From Geobacteraceae bacterium (GTDB lineage Bacteria > Desulfobacterota > Desulfuromonadia > Geobacterales > Geobacteraceae), in the NCBI GenBank assembly GCA_029975275.1, contig JARKPN010000101.1:1-64000 (forward strand): a stretch of 64,000 bases of DNA, read 5' to 3'. Each line of letters begins with the position of its first letter. The first letter of the stretch is position 1. A program made the position numbers and the translations under genes. Below are positions 17,697 to 27,131 of the stretch, piece by piece. The notes beneath the pieces are model-generated. The model saw only the letters and a list, made by a program, of their open reading frames with translations, was not told the DNA's origin and searched no databases.

Positions 17697-17746
17697 AAAA
17701 AAAGAAAGGCAATATATCTCCGAACTTCAAGAGATATACTGCCTTT
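17697..17746 (-). terminator. Rho-independent terminator after rpsO
   Basis: A long stem pairs 17705-17720 with 17731-17746 (AAAGGCAATATATCTC against its near complement, one mismatch) around a ten-base loop. Seven T follow on the minus strand. It starts within five bases of the rpsO stop codon. Confidence 0.85.
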
Positions 17747-17748
17747 TC

Positions 17749-18015
17749 CTATCTCCTGATACCCAACTTCTCTATGATTGCCCGGTACCTGTCGACGTCC
17801 TTGAGCTTCAGGTAATCGAGCAGCCGCCTTCTCTGGCCGACTATCTTCAGCAGACCGCGCCTGCTGTGATGATCCTTCTTGTGCACCTTGAAATGTTCGG
17901 TCAAATACGTGATCCTCTCGGTGAGAATCGCTATCTGCACTTCAGGAGAACCAGTATCATTCTCATGACGTTTATGACTCTTGATAATCTCCTGTTTTTT
18001 TTCAGTCACCAGCAT
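17749..18015 (-). CDS. rpsO: Small ribosomal subunit protein uS15
   Basis: An 88-residue ribosomal protein that binds 16S rRNA early in 30S assembly. Family features include [36 protein letters not shown] and the C-terminal [24 protein letters not shown]. The length is standard. It lies between truB upstream (110-base gap) and pnp downstream, as in many bacteria, with two terminators before pnp that would make ribosomal-protein mRNA more abundant than pnp mRNA. Confidence 0.97.
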   Translation of the reverse strand: MLVTEKKQEIIKSHKRHENDTGSPEVQIAILTERITYLTEHFKVHKKDHHSRRGLLKIVGQRRRLLDYLKLKDVDRYRAIIEKLGIRR

Positions 18016-18125
18016 TCCGATACACCCCCCTTCAGGTTAAAAATCGTATCTATTGTTGTACTATCCAGTCTATGCGGCGAAGGCTCTCTTTTCTATCACA
18101 AACACCCTTCTTTGTAAAGGAAAAC

Positions 18126-19043
18126 CTAGGAGAAAACCCTTAAAAGACGAATGGTTTTCTCCGGATCCGAAGCGTCCTGGGCAATGTTCTCCGCCACCGC
18201 CGCAAGCCTTCCTCCGATGGAAAGCCTTACCTTTTCACCGGGGTGGAGACATTGCATGGAATCCCCCAGGAAATCTTCTCCAGCCGGACTTCTTCCGTTT
18301 GAGACCTTTTTCGCCCCGTCCGCGGTGAGCCGCAGGTCCCTGAGATGCGACAGTGCCTGGCAGGGCGTTATCAGGATAGAGGGAATCCTCCCCCCTGAAT
18401 GGAGTTCCTGCAGGCGCTCCGGCGAAATGGCCTGGCTCTCGTTGAACGGCCCGCTTCTGAGCCTCCGCAGAGAGGTCAGGTGTGCCCCACAACCGAGCAG
18501 TTCTCCCAGGTCGGCGGCCAGGGTCCGCACATAGGTGCCCCGGGAGCAGACCACACGGAAGGTAACGAGCGGCGACTCCACCTCATCGATGGAGATGGAA
18601 TGCACCGTAATCTCCCTGGCCACCCTGTCTACCTCCTCACCCCTTCTGGCACGCATGTATAGGGGAACCCCGTTCTGCTTCACGGCTGAATACATGGGTG
18701 GGAGCTGGGAGATCGTCCCGGTGAAGCGGCTGAAAGCCTCCTGCAGCATGGCGCCGGTTATCCCCGCACATCCCCGGACGCTGACAACCCTGCCGGTCGC
18801 ATCCTGTGTGTCGGTGGCCGTACCGAGACACATGACCGCCCGGTATTCCTTGAGAGACTCGTCGAGATAGGGGATGGCCTTGGTAGCCTCACCCACAGCC
18901 ACGGGCAGAACGCCGGTTGCAAAGGGATCGAGGGTTCCGGTGTGCCCGGCCTTCTTTTCTCCGAGGATTCGGCGGACAGCCGCAACCACACCGTGGGAGG
19001 TGGGCCCCGCCGGCTTGTCGATGACTACAAAACCGTGCATCAC
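18126..19043 (-). CDS. truB: tRNA pseudouridine-55 synthase
   Basis: Forms pseudouridine at position 55 in the T-loop of tRNAs. The 305-residue product has KPAGPTSHGVV near the start and the catalytic GTLDPFATGVLPV motif with Asp39. YEKYLKEYR-type sequence is present as YLDESLKEYRA, then SQLPPMYSAVKQNGVPLYMRARRGEEV and RVVCSRGTYVRTLAADLGELLG. A C-terminal domain of about 60 residues (PGEKVRLSIGGRLAAVAEN) matches the TruB PUA-like tail. It begins two bases after nrnA, within the nusA-infB-rbfA operon. Confidence 0.96.
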   Translation of the reverse strand: MMHGFVVIDKPAGPTSHGVVAAVRRILGEKKAGHTGTLDPFATGVLPVAVGEATKAIPYLDESLKEYRAVMCLGTATDTQDATGRVVSVRGCAGITGAMLQEAFSRFTGTISQLPPMYSAVKQNGVPLYMRARRGEEVDRVAREITVHSISIDEVESPLVTFRVVCSRGTYVRTLAADLGELLGCGAHLTSLRRLRSGPFNESQAISPERLQELHSGGRIPSILITPCQALSHLRDLRLTADGAKKVSNGRSPAGEDFLGDSMQCLHPGEKVRLSIGGRLAAVAENIAQDASDPEKTIRLLRVFS

Positions 19044-19045
19044 GG

Positions 19046-19999
19046 CTAGAACGACCCCTCCAGGTAGGAGAACACATTTTTCCTGACCTCTTCCAGGGGG
19101 CCGAACACCGTACAGCCGGCCGCGTTGTGATGGCCGCCTCCACTGAAAGCCGCGGCCAGGGCGGAAACGTTCACCTTCCCCTTGGAGCGGAACCCGACCT
19201 TGAACACCTCGTGCTTTACTTCCCGGAAGAGCACTGCCACCTCAACGCCGCGGATGGAGCGAGGATAGTTGATGAAACCGTCGGTATATTCGGCAGTTGT
19301 CCCGGTCTTTGCATACATGTCCAGGGTGACGGTCACCGAGGCAAAATCACCCTTTTCCGATACGGTGAGGGTAGAGAGCACCAGGGCCAGGAGCTCGAGC
19401 CGCTTGCGCGGCTGGCTTTCGTAGAGCTTTTCAGCCACCAGCCAGGGATTGATGCCGAGCTCGACCAGTTCACCGGATATCCGGAAAGCCTCAGGATCAG
19501 CATTGGAATAGCGGAACGAGCCGGTATCGGTGACGATGGCGGTATATATGCAGAGCGCGACATTGTAGTCGATTGGGTGTCCGGCCTCCTTGATTATCCG
19601 ATAGATGATGGCGCCGGTGGCCGATGCGCCGGGATCGATCAGGTTGAGAGCGCCGAACTGCTCTCCGTAGGGATGGTGATCTATATTGATGACCTTGCCG
19701 AACCTGCCGAAGGAGCATATCTCCTCGCCGGCGCGCTGCAGCGTTCCGGCATCCAGGACGAAACAGACGTCGTAAGGCCGATCAGGGACGGCATAGACCA
19801 CGGAATCCGCCAGGGGAAGAAAACGGTAGTTTTCGGGCAGGGGATCGCAATAGTATATGGTCACCTCTTTGCCCAACGCCAGCAGGAAAGACGCCAGCGC
19901 CATGGTGGAGCCGACCGCGTCGCCGTCCGGACACTCATGGGTCGTGACCAGGAAAGAATTGCCGGACTCGATTTCAGTTAGAATTTTCCGTATCATCAC
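19046..19999 (-). CDS. nrnA: DHH-family bifunctional oligoribonuclease / pAp phosphatase NrnA
   Basis: A manganese-dependent DHH phosphoesterase of 317 residues expected to degrade nano-RNAs and 3',5'-pAp. The DHH-domain motifs are THECPDGDAVGST (about 20-32), VCFVLDAGT, and the name motif VINIDHHPYG (about 108-117), followed by VTDTGSFRYSN. The C-terminal DHHA1 domain carries RSKGKVNVSALAAAFSGGGHHNAAGC. It overlaps the end of rbfA by 26 bases and is followed directly by truB. A larger DHH-domain protein with CBS and nucleotidyltransferase domains is encoded at 33218. Confidence 0.93.
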   Translation of the reverse strand: MMIRKILTEIESGNSFLVTTHECPDGDAVGSTMALASFLLALGKEVTIYYCDPLPENYRFLPLADSVVYAVPDRPYDVCFVLDAGTLQRAGEEICSFGRFGKVINIDHHPYGEQFGALNLIDPGASATGAIIYRIIKEAGHPIDYNVALCIYTAIVTDTGSFRYSNADPEAFRISGELVELGINPWLVAEKLYESQPRKRLELLALVLSTLTVSEKGDFASVTVTLDMYAKTGTTAEYTDGFINYPRSIRGVEVAVLFREVKHEVFKVGFRSKGKVNVSALAAAFSGGGHHNAAGCTVFGPLEEVRKNVFSYLEGSF

Positions 20000-20348
20000 C
20001 GGGTTCCATGGTTTTTATCTCTTCCAGCAGCGAGTCGATGCGGCGGCCGTAATCCTGTGAAACGTCATACCTGAAGGTGATATCAGGAACATAGCGCATG
20101 CGGAGATTTTTCCCCAACTCCTTGCGGATAAAGCCGCGCGCGCTGTTCAGGCCCTTTTCGGTGGACTTTTTCTCCGTGTCATCGCCGACCACGGAGAAGT
20201 AGACCGTGGCCAGATGGAGATCATCGCTGACCTTCACACCGGTTATGGTGGTAAATCCGATGCGCGGGTCCTTGACCCCCTTGATGAGGAGTCCTGAGAT
20301 CAGCTCGTGTATGGTCTCGGCAATCTTGTCTGCTCGTTTTATGGTCAT
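19974..20348 (-). CDS. rbfA: 30S ribosome-binding factor A
   Basis: A 124-residue KH-fold factor for late 30S maturation and 16S rRNA 5'-end processing. Conserved blocks are ADKIAETIHELISGLLIKGVKDPRIGF, TTITGVKVSDDLHLATVYFSV and ARGFIRKELGKNLRMRYVPDITFRYD. The short acidic tail is normal. It is 15 bases downstream of infB and its last 26 bases overlap nrnA, so expression is tied to the operon. Confidence 0.95.
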   Translation of the reverse strand: MTIKRADKIAETIHELISGLLIKGVKDPRIGFTTITGVKVSDDLHLATVYFSVVGDDTEKKSTEKGLNSARGFIRKELGKNLRMRYVPDITFRYDVSQDYGRRIDSLLEEIKTMEPGDDTENSN

Positions 20349-20363
20349 TCGGGCTTTCCGTGA

Positions 20364-22955
20364 TTACAGTGTAGCGGCTATCTTTTCCATTTCAAAGGAC
20401 TCGATGATGTCGCCGGTTTTGATGTCGTTATAGTTCTCCAGCGAGATGCCGCATTCGTAGCCGGAGGCAACCTCCCTGACGTCGTCCTTGAAACGCCGCA
20501 GACTGGCCATTTTTCCTTCGTAGATGACAATGTTGTCGCGCAGCAGGCGCACCTGGGAGTTGCGCATCATCTTGCCGTCCAGGACGTAGCATCCCGCCAC
20601 GTTGCCGTGCTTCGGGACCGAGAACACCTCCCGTATCTCGGCGCGGCCGAGGAATTTTTCCTTTAAGGTCGGCTCAAGCAAGCCTTCCATCGCCTTCTTG
20701 ATGTTGTCCACCGCATCATAGATGATGTTGTAGAGACGGATGTCCACGCCTTCCTTCTCCGCCAGCGCCTGGGCCTTGACCTCTGGCCGTACGTTGAAAC
20801 CGAGCACAATGGCGTTGCTGGCCGTTGCCAGGTTGACGTCGGTCTCGGTGATGGCGCCAACGGACGCGTTGATTACGCGGAGACGTATGGCATCGGTGGA
20901 AAGTTTGCGGAGCGACTCCGAAACGGCCTCCACCGAACCCTGCACATCACCCTTCACCACCACGTTGAGCTCCTTGACCTCTCCCTTCTGGATCTTTTCG
21001 TACAACTGCTCCAGGGAGAGCTTGCTGCTCTTGGCAAGCTCGGTTTCGCGCACTTTCTGCTGCCTGATCAGAGCGATCTCCTTGGCCTGGCGCTCGTCGG
21101 AGAGCACTACAAAACCGTCGCCCGCCTCGGGAACTCCGGTGAGCCCGATGACCTCGACCGGCATGGATGGACCGGCCACGGCCACCTTGTCCCCTCGGTC
21201 GCTCTGCATGGCGCGGACCCTGCCGAAGTGAACGCCGGAGACGAAGTAGTCACCCACCTTGAGGGTCCCTTCCTGGACCAGGACGGTGGCAACGGGACCG
21301 CGTCCCCTGTCCAGCTTCGCTTCGATAATGGTGCCTCGCGCCGGCTTGTGCGGATTTGCCTTGAGCTCAAGTACGTCGGCCTGGAGCAGGACCATCTCCA
21401 GCAGCTCTTCGAGGTTGATGTGCTTCTTGGCAGATACTTCAACGAACATGGTGTCCCCACCCCACTCCTCGGAAACCAGTCCGAACTCCATCAGCTCCTG
21501 CTTCACCCGTTCGGGCTTGGCCTCTGGCTTGTCGATCTTGTTGACCGCGACGATGATGGGAACCCCCGCGGCCTTGGAATGGTTCACCGCTTCCCTGGTC
21601 TGCGGCATGACGCCGTCATCGGCCGCAACCACCAGGATGACGATGTCGGTAACCTTGGCGCCGCGGGCCCGCATGGCGGTGAACGCTTCGTGGCCCGGGG
21701 TGTCCAGGAAAGTGATCTTTCTGCCGTTCAATTCCACGTCGTACGCGCCGATATGCTGGGTGATGCCGCCGGCTTCTCCGGCAATCACGTTGGTGGCGCG
21801 TATTGCGTCCAGCAGCGACGTCTTGCCGTGGTCAACGTGGCCCATGATGGTGACAACGGGGGGCCGCTTGATCAGGTCCTCTTCCTTGTCGGGCACGGCC
21901 TCGAGCATTTCGTCCAGGTCCACCGCCACGTTTTCCACCTCGTAGCCGAAATCGGTTGCGATTATGCTGGCGGTTTCGAAGTCCAGGGGGTGGTTGATGG
22001 TGGCCATGAGCCCCATCTTCATCAAGGCGCGGATCAGATCGTTGGCCTTGGCTCCCATCCTTTTGGCCATTTCGCCTACGGTGATGCTCTCGGAAATCTT
22101 GATGATCCTCTTGATCGCCTTGGGGACCGTAATCTCGGTCTTTCTGCTCTCGGGTCCCCGGTCCCTCTCCTTCTTTTTCCCTTTGCCCTGACGGAGCGAC
22201 GGTTCGAAGACCCTTTCGCGCTTCTCGATTATCTCTACCTTCTTGAAGGCATCTTTTTTCTTGCCCGCGGTCGAAGGCGCTTTCTTGCCGGCCCGCTCCA
22301 TCTCGGGCTGGGCGATCTCCTTCCCCTTGCGACCCTTGCGGTTGCCCTCCGCCGACCCGGGGGCCTCCTGGGGCGCGGGGTGGGCGGCTCTTTCCGGCGC
22401 TGGCTGAACCTGCCTGGCCTGGGGCTGACGCTCTGCCGGTCTGGACGGTCTCTGCTGGGGCAACGGTATCTCAACCCGGCCGATGATGCGCGCCCGGCCC
22501 GGCACGTGCTTCTCCGGCTCCGGTTTGGATTCAGGTTTCGGCTCCGGCTTGGACTTTTCCACGGGAACGGGTTTCTCTGCGGAGGCGGGCTTTTCGGCCT
22601 CGGGAGGGGCAACCGCGACCGGTTCTTCAGGGACCTTTTTCTCGCCCCGCTTTTCCTCGGCTTTCTCCTCCGCCGCCGCCGGCTGGGGGGCTGCCACGGG
22701 CTCCTCGGGTTTCGCCGCCACGGGCTCCTCCACATGCTTGGGACGGCGGCGGATAAGGGTCGGCTTGACCCGCACTTCTTCCTGAGAGGTTTCCTTCGAC
22801 GCTGGCGACAAAGGGATCAGTTTCTTGATGTCCTCCTCATCGACGACTGCCATGTGACTGCTGACCTCCACCCCGACGGCCTTGAATCGCGCGATAAGTT
22901 CTTTATTATCGATTCCCATTTTCTGCGCCAACTCATGTATGCGGGTCTTGTTCAT
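20364..22955 (-). CDS. infB: Translation initiation factor IF-2
   Basis: The GTPase that brings initiator tRNA to the 30S subunit. The product is about 863 residues. An IF2_N domain ([20 protein letters not shown]) is followed by a long low-complexity Pro/Ala/Glu/Lys linker to about 270 and a second IF2_N-like segment ([19 protein letters not shown]). The G domain has [23 protein letters not shown] and NKIDKPEA, and domains II-IV end in [18 protein letters not shown]. The ATG at 22955 has GGAGGG nine bases upstream. The in-frame ATG at 22964 lies too close to it. Its start overlaps the ylxR stop by four bases. The linker explains the repetitive-looking base composition at 22200-22750. Confidence 0.97.
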   Translation of the reverse strand: MNKTRIHELAQKMGIDNKELIARFKAVGVEVSSHMAVVDEEDIKKLIPLSPASKETSQEEVRVKPTLIRRRPKHVEEPVAAKPEEPVAAPQPAAAEEKAEEKRGEKKVPEEPVAVAPPEAEKPASAEKPVPVEKSKPEPKPESKPEPEKHVPGRARIIGRVEIPLPQQRPSRPAERQPQARQVQPAPERAAHPAPQEAPGSAEGNRKGRKGKEIAQPEMERAGKKAPSTAGKKKDAFKKVEIIEKRERVFEPSLRQGKGKKKERDRGPESRKTEITVPKAIKRIIKISESITVGEMAKRMGAKANDLIRALMKMGLMATINHPLDFETASIIATDFGYEVENVAVDLDEMLEAVPDKEEDLIKRPPVVTIMGHVDHGKTSLLDAIRATNVIAGEAGGITQHIGAYDVELNGRKITFLDTPGHEAFTAMRARGAKVTDIVILVVAADDGVMPQTREAVNHSKAAGVPIIVAVNKIDKPEAKPERVKQELMEFGLVSEEWGGDTMFVEVSAKKHINLEELLEMVLLQADVLELKANPHKPARGTIIEAKLDRGRGPVATVLVQEGTLKVGDYFVSGVHFGRVRAMQSDRGDKVAVAGPSMPVEVIGLTGVPEAGDGFVVLSDERQAKEIALIRQQKVRETELAKSSKLSLEQLYEKIQKGEVKELNVVVKGDVQGSVEAVSESLRKLSTDAIRLRVINASVGAITETDVNLATASNAIVLGFNVRPEVKAQALAEKEGVDIRLYNIIYDAVDNIKKAMEGLLEPTLKEKFLGRAEIREVFSVPKHGNVAGCYVLDGKMMRNSQVRLLRDNIVIYEGKMASLRRFKDDVREVASGYECGISLENYNDIKTGDIIESFEMEKIAATL

Positions 22956-23557
22956 ATAGTACATCCCTCCCCTCTCAAGAAGTTCCCGTATCTTTCAATT
23001 TCCATTGTAAGCTTATCCACAAAACCGTCTCCACGCACCGCGACCACGCTCCTCAGACCCTTTCCCAGCAGCTCACCGTAACGTTCCTTGTCGAAGAGGG
23101 TCACACATGCCACATTATTCAGTTCGGCCAGGGTTCGAATCCTCTGCCCGATATCCTCGGAAATGTCGGAGGCGAGAAAAACGATCCTCTTGACCGGGGA
23201 CATCTTCCTGAGGAAACCCGCCACCTGGTCACTGCCGGAAACGACCTTCCCCGCCTTGTTGGCCAGAGCCAGGTAGGATGCTATCCGCTCCTCCATGCAA
23301 CGGAGGATTCGTTCGCGCAACTCACCGGCATCCGCGCCGGCCACCTCTATCCTGAACGCACGAGGGAACTGCTTTCTTTCGCATGCCTTACGTATGCATG
23401 AATAGCTGAGGCAGGTATAGGCGCCCCGCCCGGGAAGCTTGTGCATCAAGTCAGGCGTCAGGATGCCGTCCGGAGACAGCACGAAACGGAGCAGATCAGG
23501 CTGTTCCCTGTTTTCGCGGCACCCTATGCAGGTTCTTCGGGGGACTGCCTTTGCCAT
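22952..23557 (-). CDS. YlxR (DUF448) domain fused to an L7Ae-like domain
   Basis: A 201-residue protein joining two usually separate operon neighbours of nusA and infB. Residues 1-90 are YlxR-like, with [27 protein letters not shown] and [12 protein letters not shown]. Residues from about 100 resemble the ribosomal L7Ae/L30e fold of Ylx[54 protein letters not shown]. Both are predicted RNA-binding modules, and YlxR has been linked to RNase P and to gene regulation in some firmicutes. It starts three bases after nusA and overlaps infB by four. Confidence 0.9.
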   Translation of the reverse strand: MAKAVPRRTCIGCRENREQPDLLRFVLSPDGILTPDLMHKLPGRGAYTCLSYSCIRKACERKQFPRAFRIEVAGADAGELRERILRCMEERIASYLALANKAGKVVSGSDQVAGFLRKMSPVKRIVFLASDISEDIGQRIRTLAELNNVACVTLFDKERYGELLGKGLRSVVAVRGDGFVDKLTMEIERYGNFLRGEGCTI

Positions 23558-23560
23558 GGG

Positions 23561-24736
23561 TTACTCTTCCGGGGTTTCACCGTCTGTTTCCGTCAGCTCC
23601 GGGGCATTTTCCGAAACGGCATCTTCCGTATCGGCATCCTCTTGCGCCGTTTCGTCGAGCGTCCCGTCAAATGAGGAATACTGCAGCATCTCGGCCTCGG
23701 CCGCCCTGGATTCGCTCTTTATGTCTATTCTCCATCCGGTCAGCCGTGCGGCGAGACGCACGTTCTGGCCCCGCTTGCCGATGGCAAGCGACAGCTGGTC
23801 ATCGGCTACCACTATTTCCATAGACCTGTTGTCGTCATCGATGTAGAGCCTGGAAACGACCGCCGGCGCAAGCGCGTTGCAGGCAAACCTGGCGATGTCT
23901 TCGGACCAGGAAATGATGTCGATCTTTTCTCCGCGCAGCTCTGAAACCACGTTCTGGACCCTGGCGCCGCGCATCCCCACGCAGGCACCGACCGGATCCA
24001 CATTGCCGTCATGGGAGTAGACGGCGATCTTGGAACGGCTCCCCGGTTCCCTTACGACGCCTTTTATTTCGACAATCCCCTCGCCGATCTCGGGCACCTC
24101 AGCCTCGAAGAGCTTGGCGAGGACCACGGGATTCACCCGCGACAATATTATCTGCGGCCCCTTGCCGGTCATCTCTATCTTGGTAATCAGCGCCTTGATC
24201 CTGTCACCCTGACGATAAACCTCCCGCGGCGCCTGTTCGTTCTGGGGGAGGACGGCTTCAGCCCTTCCCAGATCAACCACCAGGTCACCCCTTTCGTAGC
24301 GGCGAACGATACCGTTCACCAGTTCGCCCTTGCGCTCGATGAATTCGTTGAATATGGTTTCACGCTCGGCTTCCCGGACCTTCTGTATAATTACCTGTTT
24401 CGCGGTCTGGGCGGCTATGCGGGTGAAGTCGCTTGCATCCATCTTCATGCCCAGCGAATCCCCTATCTCCACATCAGGGTCGACCTCCCTGGCTTCTTCC
24501 AGGTCTATTTCCTTGTAGGAGTCCTGAACCTCGTCAACCACCGTGACGAACTCGAAGAGCTCTACCTCCCCTATTTCCTCGTTGTAATGGGCTTCCAGAT
24601 CGCGCGTGTTCCGGTATTTCCTGTTGGCCGCGGAGAGAACCGCCTGCTCGAGGGCCTCAAGCACAATCCTCTTGTCGATCCCCTTCTCCTTGACGATCTG
24701 GTCGATGGTATTTTTAAGGTTAAAGGTAGTATCCAC
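23561..24736 (-). CDS. nusA: Transcription termination/antitermination factor NusA
   Basis: A 391-residue RNA-polymerase-binding factor for pausing, termination and antitermination. The N-terminal domain binds polymerase (about 1-130, with ALEQAVLSAANRKY). An S1 domain begins near 135 (GELVNGIVRRYERGDLVVDLG), and two KH domains follow (VGACVGMRGARVQNVVSELRGEKIDI and LSLAIGKRGQNVRLAARLTGWRIDI). The tail after 350 is acidic and short, so the C-terminal repeats of the E. coli protein are missing, as is usual outside gammaproteobacteria. It lies between rimP and ylxR, and it may regulate its own operon through the leader hairpin at 25317-25343. Confidence 0.96.
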   Translation of the reverse strand: MDTTFNLKNTIDQIVKEKGIDKRIVLEALEQAVLSAANRKYRNTRDLEAHYNEEIGEVELFEFVTVVDEVQDSYKEIDLEEAREVDPDVEIGDSLGMKMDASDFTRIAAQTAKQVIIQKVREAERETIFNEFIERKGELVNGIVRRYERGDLVVDLGRAEAVLPQNEQAPREVYRQGDRIKALITKIEMTGKGPQIILSRVNPVVLAKLFEAEVPEIGEGIVEIKGVVREPGSRSKIAVYSHDGNVDPVGACVGMRGARVQNVVSELRGEKIDIISWSEDIARFACNALAPAVVSRLYIDDDNRSMEIVVADDQLSLAIGKRGQNVRLAARLTGWRIDIKSESRAAEAEMLQYSSFDGTLDETAQEDADTEDAVSENAPELTETDGETPEE

Positions 24737-24817
24737 TTCCGAATCTCCTCAAAAAATGTAGTGTGAAGCGTTCCCGGCCGGTTGCGGGACGGTCCGTTGC
24801 CTGTCAGGGGCTGATGC

Positions 24818-25297
24818 TCAGATCTCGAACTCGAGATTGGCCTTGGCCACGCACTCCAGCGGGATCGCGGCCGTCTGCCCCTCCCTGAGCCTCAACCGGA
24901 CCAGGTCGCCGTCCAGCCGGACGAGCTCACCGAGAAAGGTCTTGCGCCTGTTGCCCGCATCATCCGCGAAAGGCTCGAATGTCCTGATCTTTACGAGCCT
25001 CCCGCAATACCGCTCATAATCCGCCCTGGACTTCAGGGGCCGGTTCAGTCCGGGGGAGGAAACCTCCAGGGTATACCTCCCCGGCACGATGTCCTCGATA
25101 TCGAGCACGGCGGACAATTCCCTGCTCACCGCCGCGCAGTCGTCCAGGGAAACGCCCCCCTCCCTGTCAATGTAGAGGCGAAGCATCATCTGCCTCCCCT
25201 CCCGCTTGTATTCGAGCTCCACGAACTCCATACCGAGAGACTCGGCCAAGGGCCGCGCTATCTCTTCAACACGTCTCGTTACATCGGTAAATGACAT
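24818..25297 (-). CDS. rimP: Ribosome maturation factor RimP
   Basis: A 159-residue 30S assembly factor with the two-domain YhbC fold. Conserved features are the N-terminal LAESLGMEFVELEYKREG, then LRLYIDREGGVSLDDCAAVSRELSAVLD, YTLEVSSPGLNRPLK and an SH3-like C-terminus (FLGELVRLDGDLVRLRL). It is the first gene of the rimP-nusA-ylxR-infB-rbfA run, with an 81-base gap to nusA, and is preceded by a terminator-like hairpin. Confidence 0.95.
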   Translation of the reverse strand: MSFTDVTRRVEEIARPLAESLGMEFVELEYKREGRQMMLRLYIDREGGVSLDDCAAVSRELSAVLDIEDIVPGRYTLEVSSPGLNRPLKSRADYERYCGRLVKIRTFEPFADDAGNRRKTFLGELVRLDGDLVRLRLREGQTAAIPLECVAKANLEFEI

Positions 25298-25316
25298 TTG
25301 ATTTTCCGCTTAAAAC

Positions 25317-25343
25317 AAAAAAAGCGAGCCGCAGGAGCTCACT
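25317..25343 (-). promoter_or_regulatory. Terminator-like attenuator in the rimP-nusA-infB leader
   Basis: In minus-strand RNA GUGAGC (25342-25337) pairs with GCUCGC (25329-25324), including one G-U pair, extended by A-U pairs and followed by seven U. In plus-strand RNA the stem would have a C-A mismatch, so it is designed for the minus strand. It lies about 20 bases before the rimP ATG with no minus-strand gene upstream to terminate, which suits attenuation of the operon. Confidence 0.6.
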
Positions 25344-25484
25344 TTTTAAGTGAACGTTTAGTTGTGGTTTCTTTCTACCATGCGGCTATTGGAAAATGCA
25401 AGCATTTTTTTAATCTTTCATTACCCCTCTCTCCGCCGCGTATCGCGGCCTCGCGCCTCGTTCGGATCCCCGCTATGAAGAAGA

Positions 25485-25513
25485 TTGACAGACTTGGCCG
25501 GACGGTGTATGAA
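25485..25513 (+). promoter_or_regulatory. Putative sigma-70 promoter of hisIG
   Basis: TTGACA at 25485-25490, a 17-base spacer and TATGAA at 25508-25513. The start would be near 25520, some 40 bases before the hisI ATG. The rest of the spacer from 25344 to 25484 shows no other recognisable element. Confidence 0.55.
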
Positions 25514-25562
25514 GAGAGCCTCTTCCCGCTGAAACAACAACCTGAGCATGAAAGGCTTTCGC

Positions 25563-25940
25563 ATGATAACAATCGATTTTGACAAGATGGGCGGACTGGT
25601 ACCCGCCATCATCCAGGACTACGAGACCGGAGAGGTTCTGATGCTCGCCTTTATGGACAGAAAGACCCTGGATCTGACCCTGGAAACCGGGAAGACATGG
25701 TTCTTCAGCCGCAGCAGGAACAAATACTGGATGAAGGGGGAGCAGTCAGGCAACGTGCAGGAAGTGATGGAAGTATACACCGACTGCGACGCCGACGCGA
25801 TCCTGATCAAGGTGAAACAGCACGGCGGCGCAGCCTGCCATACCGGCAACAGGAGCTGCTTTTACGTCAAGCGCGAAGGCGGCCAGTGGGTGGAGCACTC
25901 CAATCCCTTATTCAATCCCGACGAGGTATATAAGAAATGA
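25563..25940 (+). CDS. hisI: Phosphoribosyl-AMP cyclohydrolase
   Basis: Opens the adenine ring of phosphoribosyl-AMP in the third step of histidine synthesis. The 125-residue product is the single-function form, with no HisE domain. It has [40 protein letters not shown], and the metal-binding [30 protein letters not shown] with its three cysteines and histidine. The ATG at 25563 is chosen for family length; an ATG at 25548 is in frame. The stop overlaps the hisG ATG by four bases. The other his genes are not in the window. Confidence 0.95.
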   Translation: MITIDFDKMGGLVPAIIQDYETGEVLMLAFMDRKTLDLTLETGKTWFFSRSRNKYWMKGEQSGNVQEVMEVYTDCDADAILIKVKQHGGAACHTGNRSCFYVKREGGQWVEHSNPLFNPDEVYKK

Positions 25941-26812
25941 GCAACCTTCTCAAGTTCGGCATCCCCAAGGGGAGCCTGGAAAGCGCCACGGTCGAGCTGT
26001 TCCGCAAGGCCGGCTGGAACATCACCCTCTCTTCCCGGAGCTATTTCCCGTCCATCGACGACGACGAGATGAAATGCAATCTCATCCGGACCCAGGAAAT
26101 GAGCAAGTACGTGGAAAAAGGGACCATCGACGTCGGGATCGCCGGACGCGACTGGGTAATGGAAAACGATTCCGAGGTAGTGACGGTCTGCGACCTGGTC
26201 TATTCCAAGGTATCCCGGCGACCGGCGCAATGGGTCCTGGTGGTCACCCAGGACTCCCCCGTCAGGAGCTCGGCCGATCTGGCCGGGAAGACGATCTCGA
26301 CGGAACTGGTGGGCTTTACCAAGCGCTATTTCGCAGAGCGGAACATACCGGTCACGGTGGAATTCTCCTGGGGCGCCACCGAGGCCAAGGTGGTCGAGGG
26401 GCTGTGCGACGCCATCGTGGAGGTGACCGAAACCGGCTCCACCATCCGGGCCAACGGCCTGCGCATCGTGGAGACCCTGATGACCTCCAACCCTGTCATC
26501 ATCGCCAACAAATCGTCCTGGGAAGACCCCTGGAAACGGGAGAAGATCAACCAGATAGCCACCCTGCTCCAGTCGGCCCTGAGCGCAGAGAACATGGTCG
26601 GCCTCAAGATGAACGCGCCCAAGGTTCGCATCGACGACATCATCAAGGTGCTTCCGAGCCTCAACTTTCCGACCGTCTCCAACCTGTACAACGCCGAGTG
26701 GGTCTCCATCGAGAGCGTGCTCAACGAGAAGGACGTGCGCCGGATCATCCCCGAGCTGCTGAAAACGGGCGCCGAAGGGATCATAGAGTACCCCCTGAAC
26801 AAAATCATCTGA
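25937..26812 (+). CDS. hisG: ATP phosphoribosyltransferase, long form
   Basis: Catalyses the committed step of histidine synthesis, joining ATP and PRPP. At 291 residues it is the long, self-regulated form: a catalytic region ([33 protein letters not shown], and the PRPP loop in [19 protein letters not shown] near 165) and a C-terminal ACT-like domain (about 210-285). This form does not need HisZ and is inhibited by histidine. It is translationally coupled to hisI. An inverted repeat TTCACGT/ACGTGAA lies just after the stop but without a T-run. Confidence 0.95.
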   Translation: MSNLLKFGIPKGSLESATVELFRKAGWNITLSSRSYFPSIDDDEMKCNLIRTQEMSKYVEKGTIDVGIAGRDWVMENDSEVVTVCDLVYSKVSRRPAQWVLVVTQDSPVRSSADLAGKTISTELVGFTKRYFAERNIPVTVEFSWGATEAKVVEGLCDAIVEVTETGSTIRANGLRIVETLMTSNPVIIANKSSWEDPWKREKINQIATLLQSALSAENMVGLKMNAPKVRIDDIIKVLPSLNFPTVSNLYNAEWVSIESVLNEKDVRRIIPELLKTGAEGIIEYPLNKII

Positions 26813-27131
26813 CGCCGGCGTTCACGTCAGAAGCTTCTTTCGGTTTACGTGAAAACCCAGTCTGCCGTTTCAACCGTAATAACTTTAACCGGAGGGGGGT
26901 GACCACTCCTCACCTTTCCATTCCTTCCCTCCGGACCGCTTCACTACATGCCCGTACGCTTCCGCCACGCAGCGACCTCGTTAACAGTTCATCCTTTTCA
27001 TGTACCTCCACCACATCACCTGAGACTTCACCGAACTACCCGTCGAGCCTTAATATTGCGTTAAGTTTCAGCCGCTACTATACCGTTCATGCTTTAAGTC
27101 TTCCGGAACCTTCACGGAAAGGAGTAGAGAA
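26813..27131. other. Intergenic region after hisG
   Basis: About 320 bases. It holds a TTCACGT (26821-26827) and ACGTGAA (26847-26853) inverted repeat with a 19-base loop. A possible promoter sits at 27056-27084 (TTGCGT, 17 bases, TATACC) ahead of the methyltransferase gene, and there is a strong AAGGAG ribosome-binding site just before 27132. I see no gene in it. Confidence 0.4.

Noticed and set aside
22200-22750. Repetitive-looking tract, possible tandem repeat or CRISPR
   Set aside because: It is the coding sequence of the IF-2 low-complexity linker; no regular repeat unit or spacers are present.
21228-23081. Plus-strand open frame (617 codons) opposite infB
   Set aside because: Shadow of the infB G domain and of its Pro/Ala/Glu/Lys linker.
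23123-23140. tRNA T-arm-like GGTTCGAATCC
   Set aside because: It lies inside the ylxR coding frame and no acceptor, D or anticodon arm surrounds it.
26821-26853. Inverted repeat TTCACGT/ACGTGAA after hisG as a terminator
   Set aside because: No T-run and a 19-base loop; kept only as a remark in the intergenic entry.
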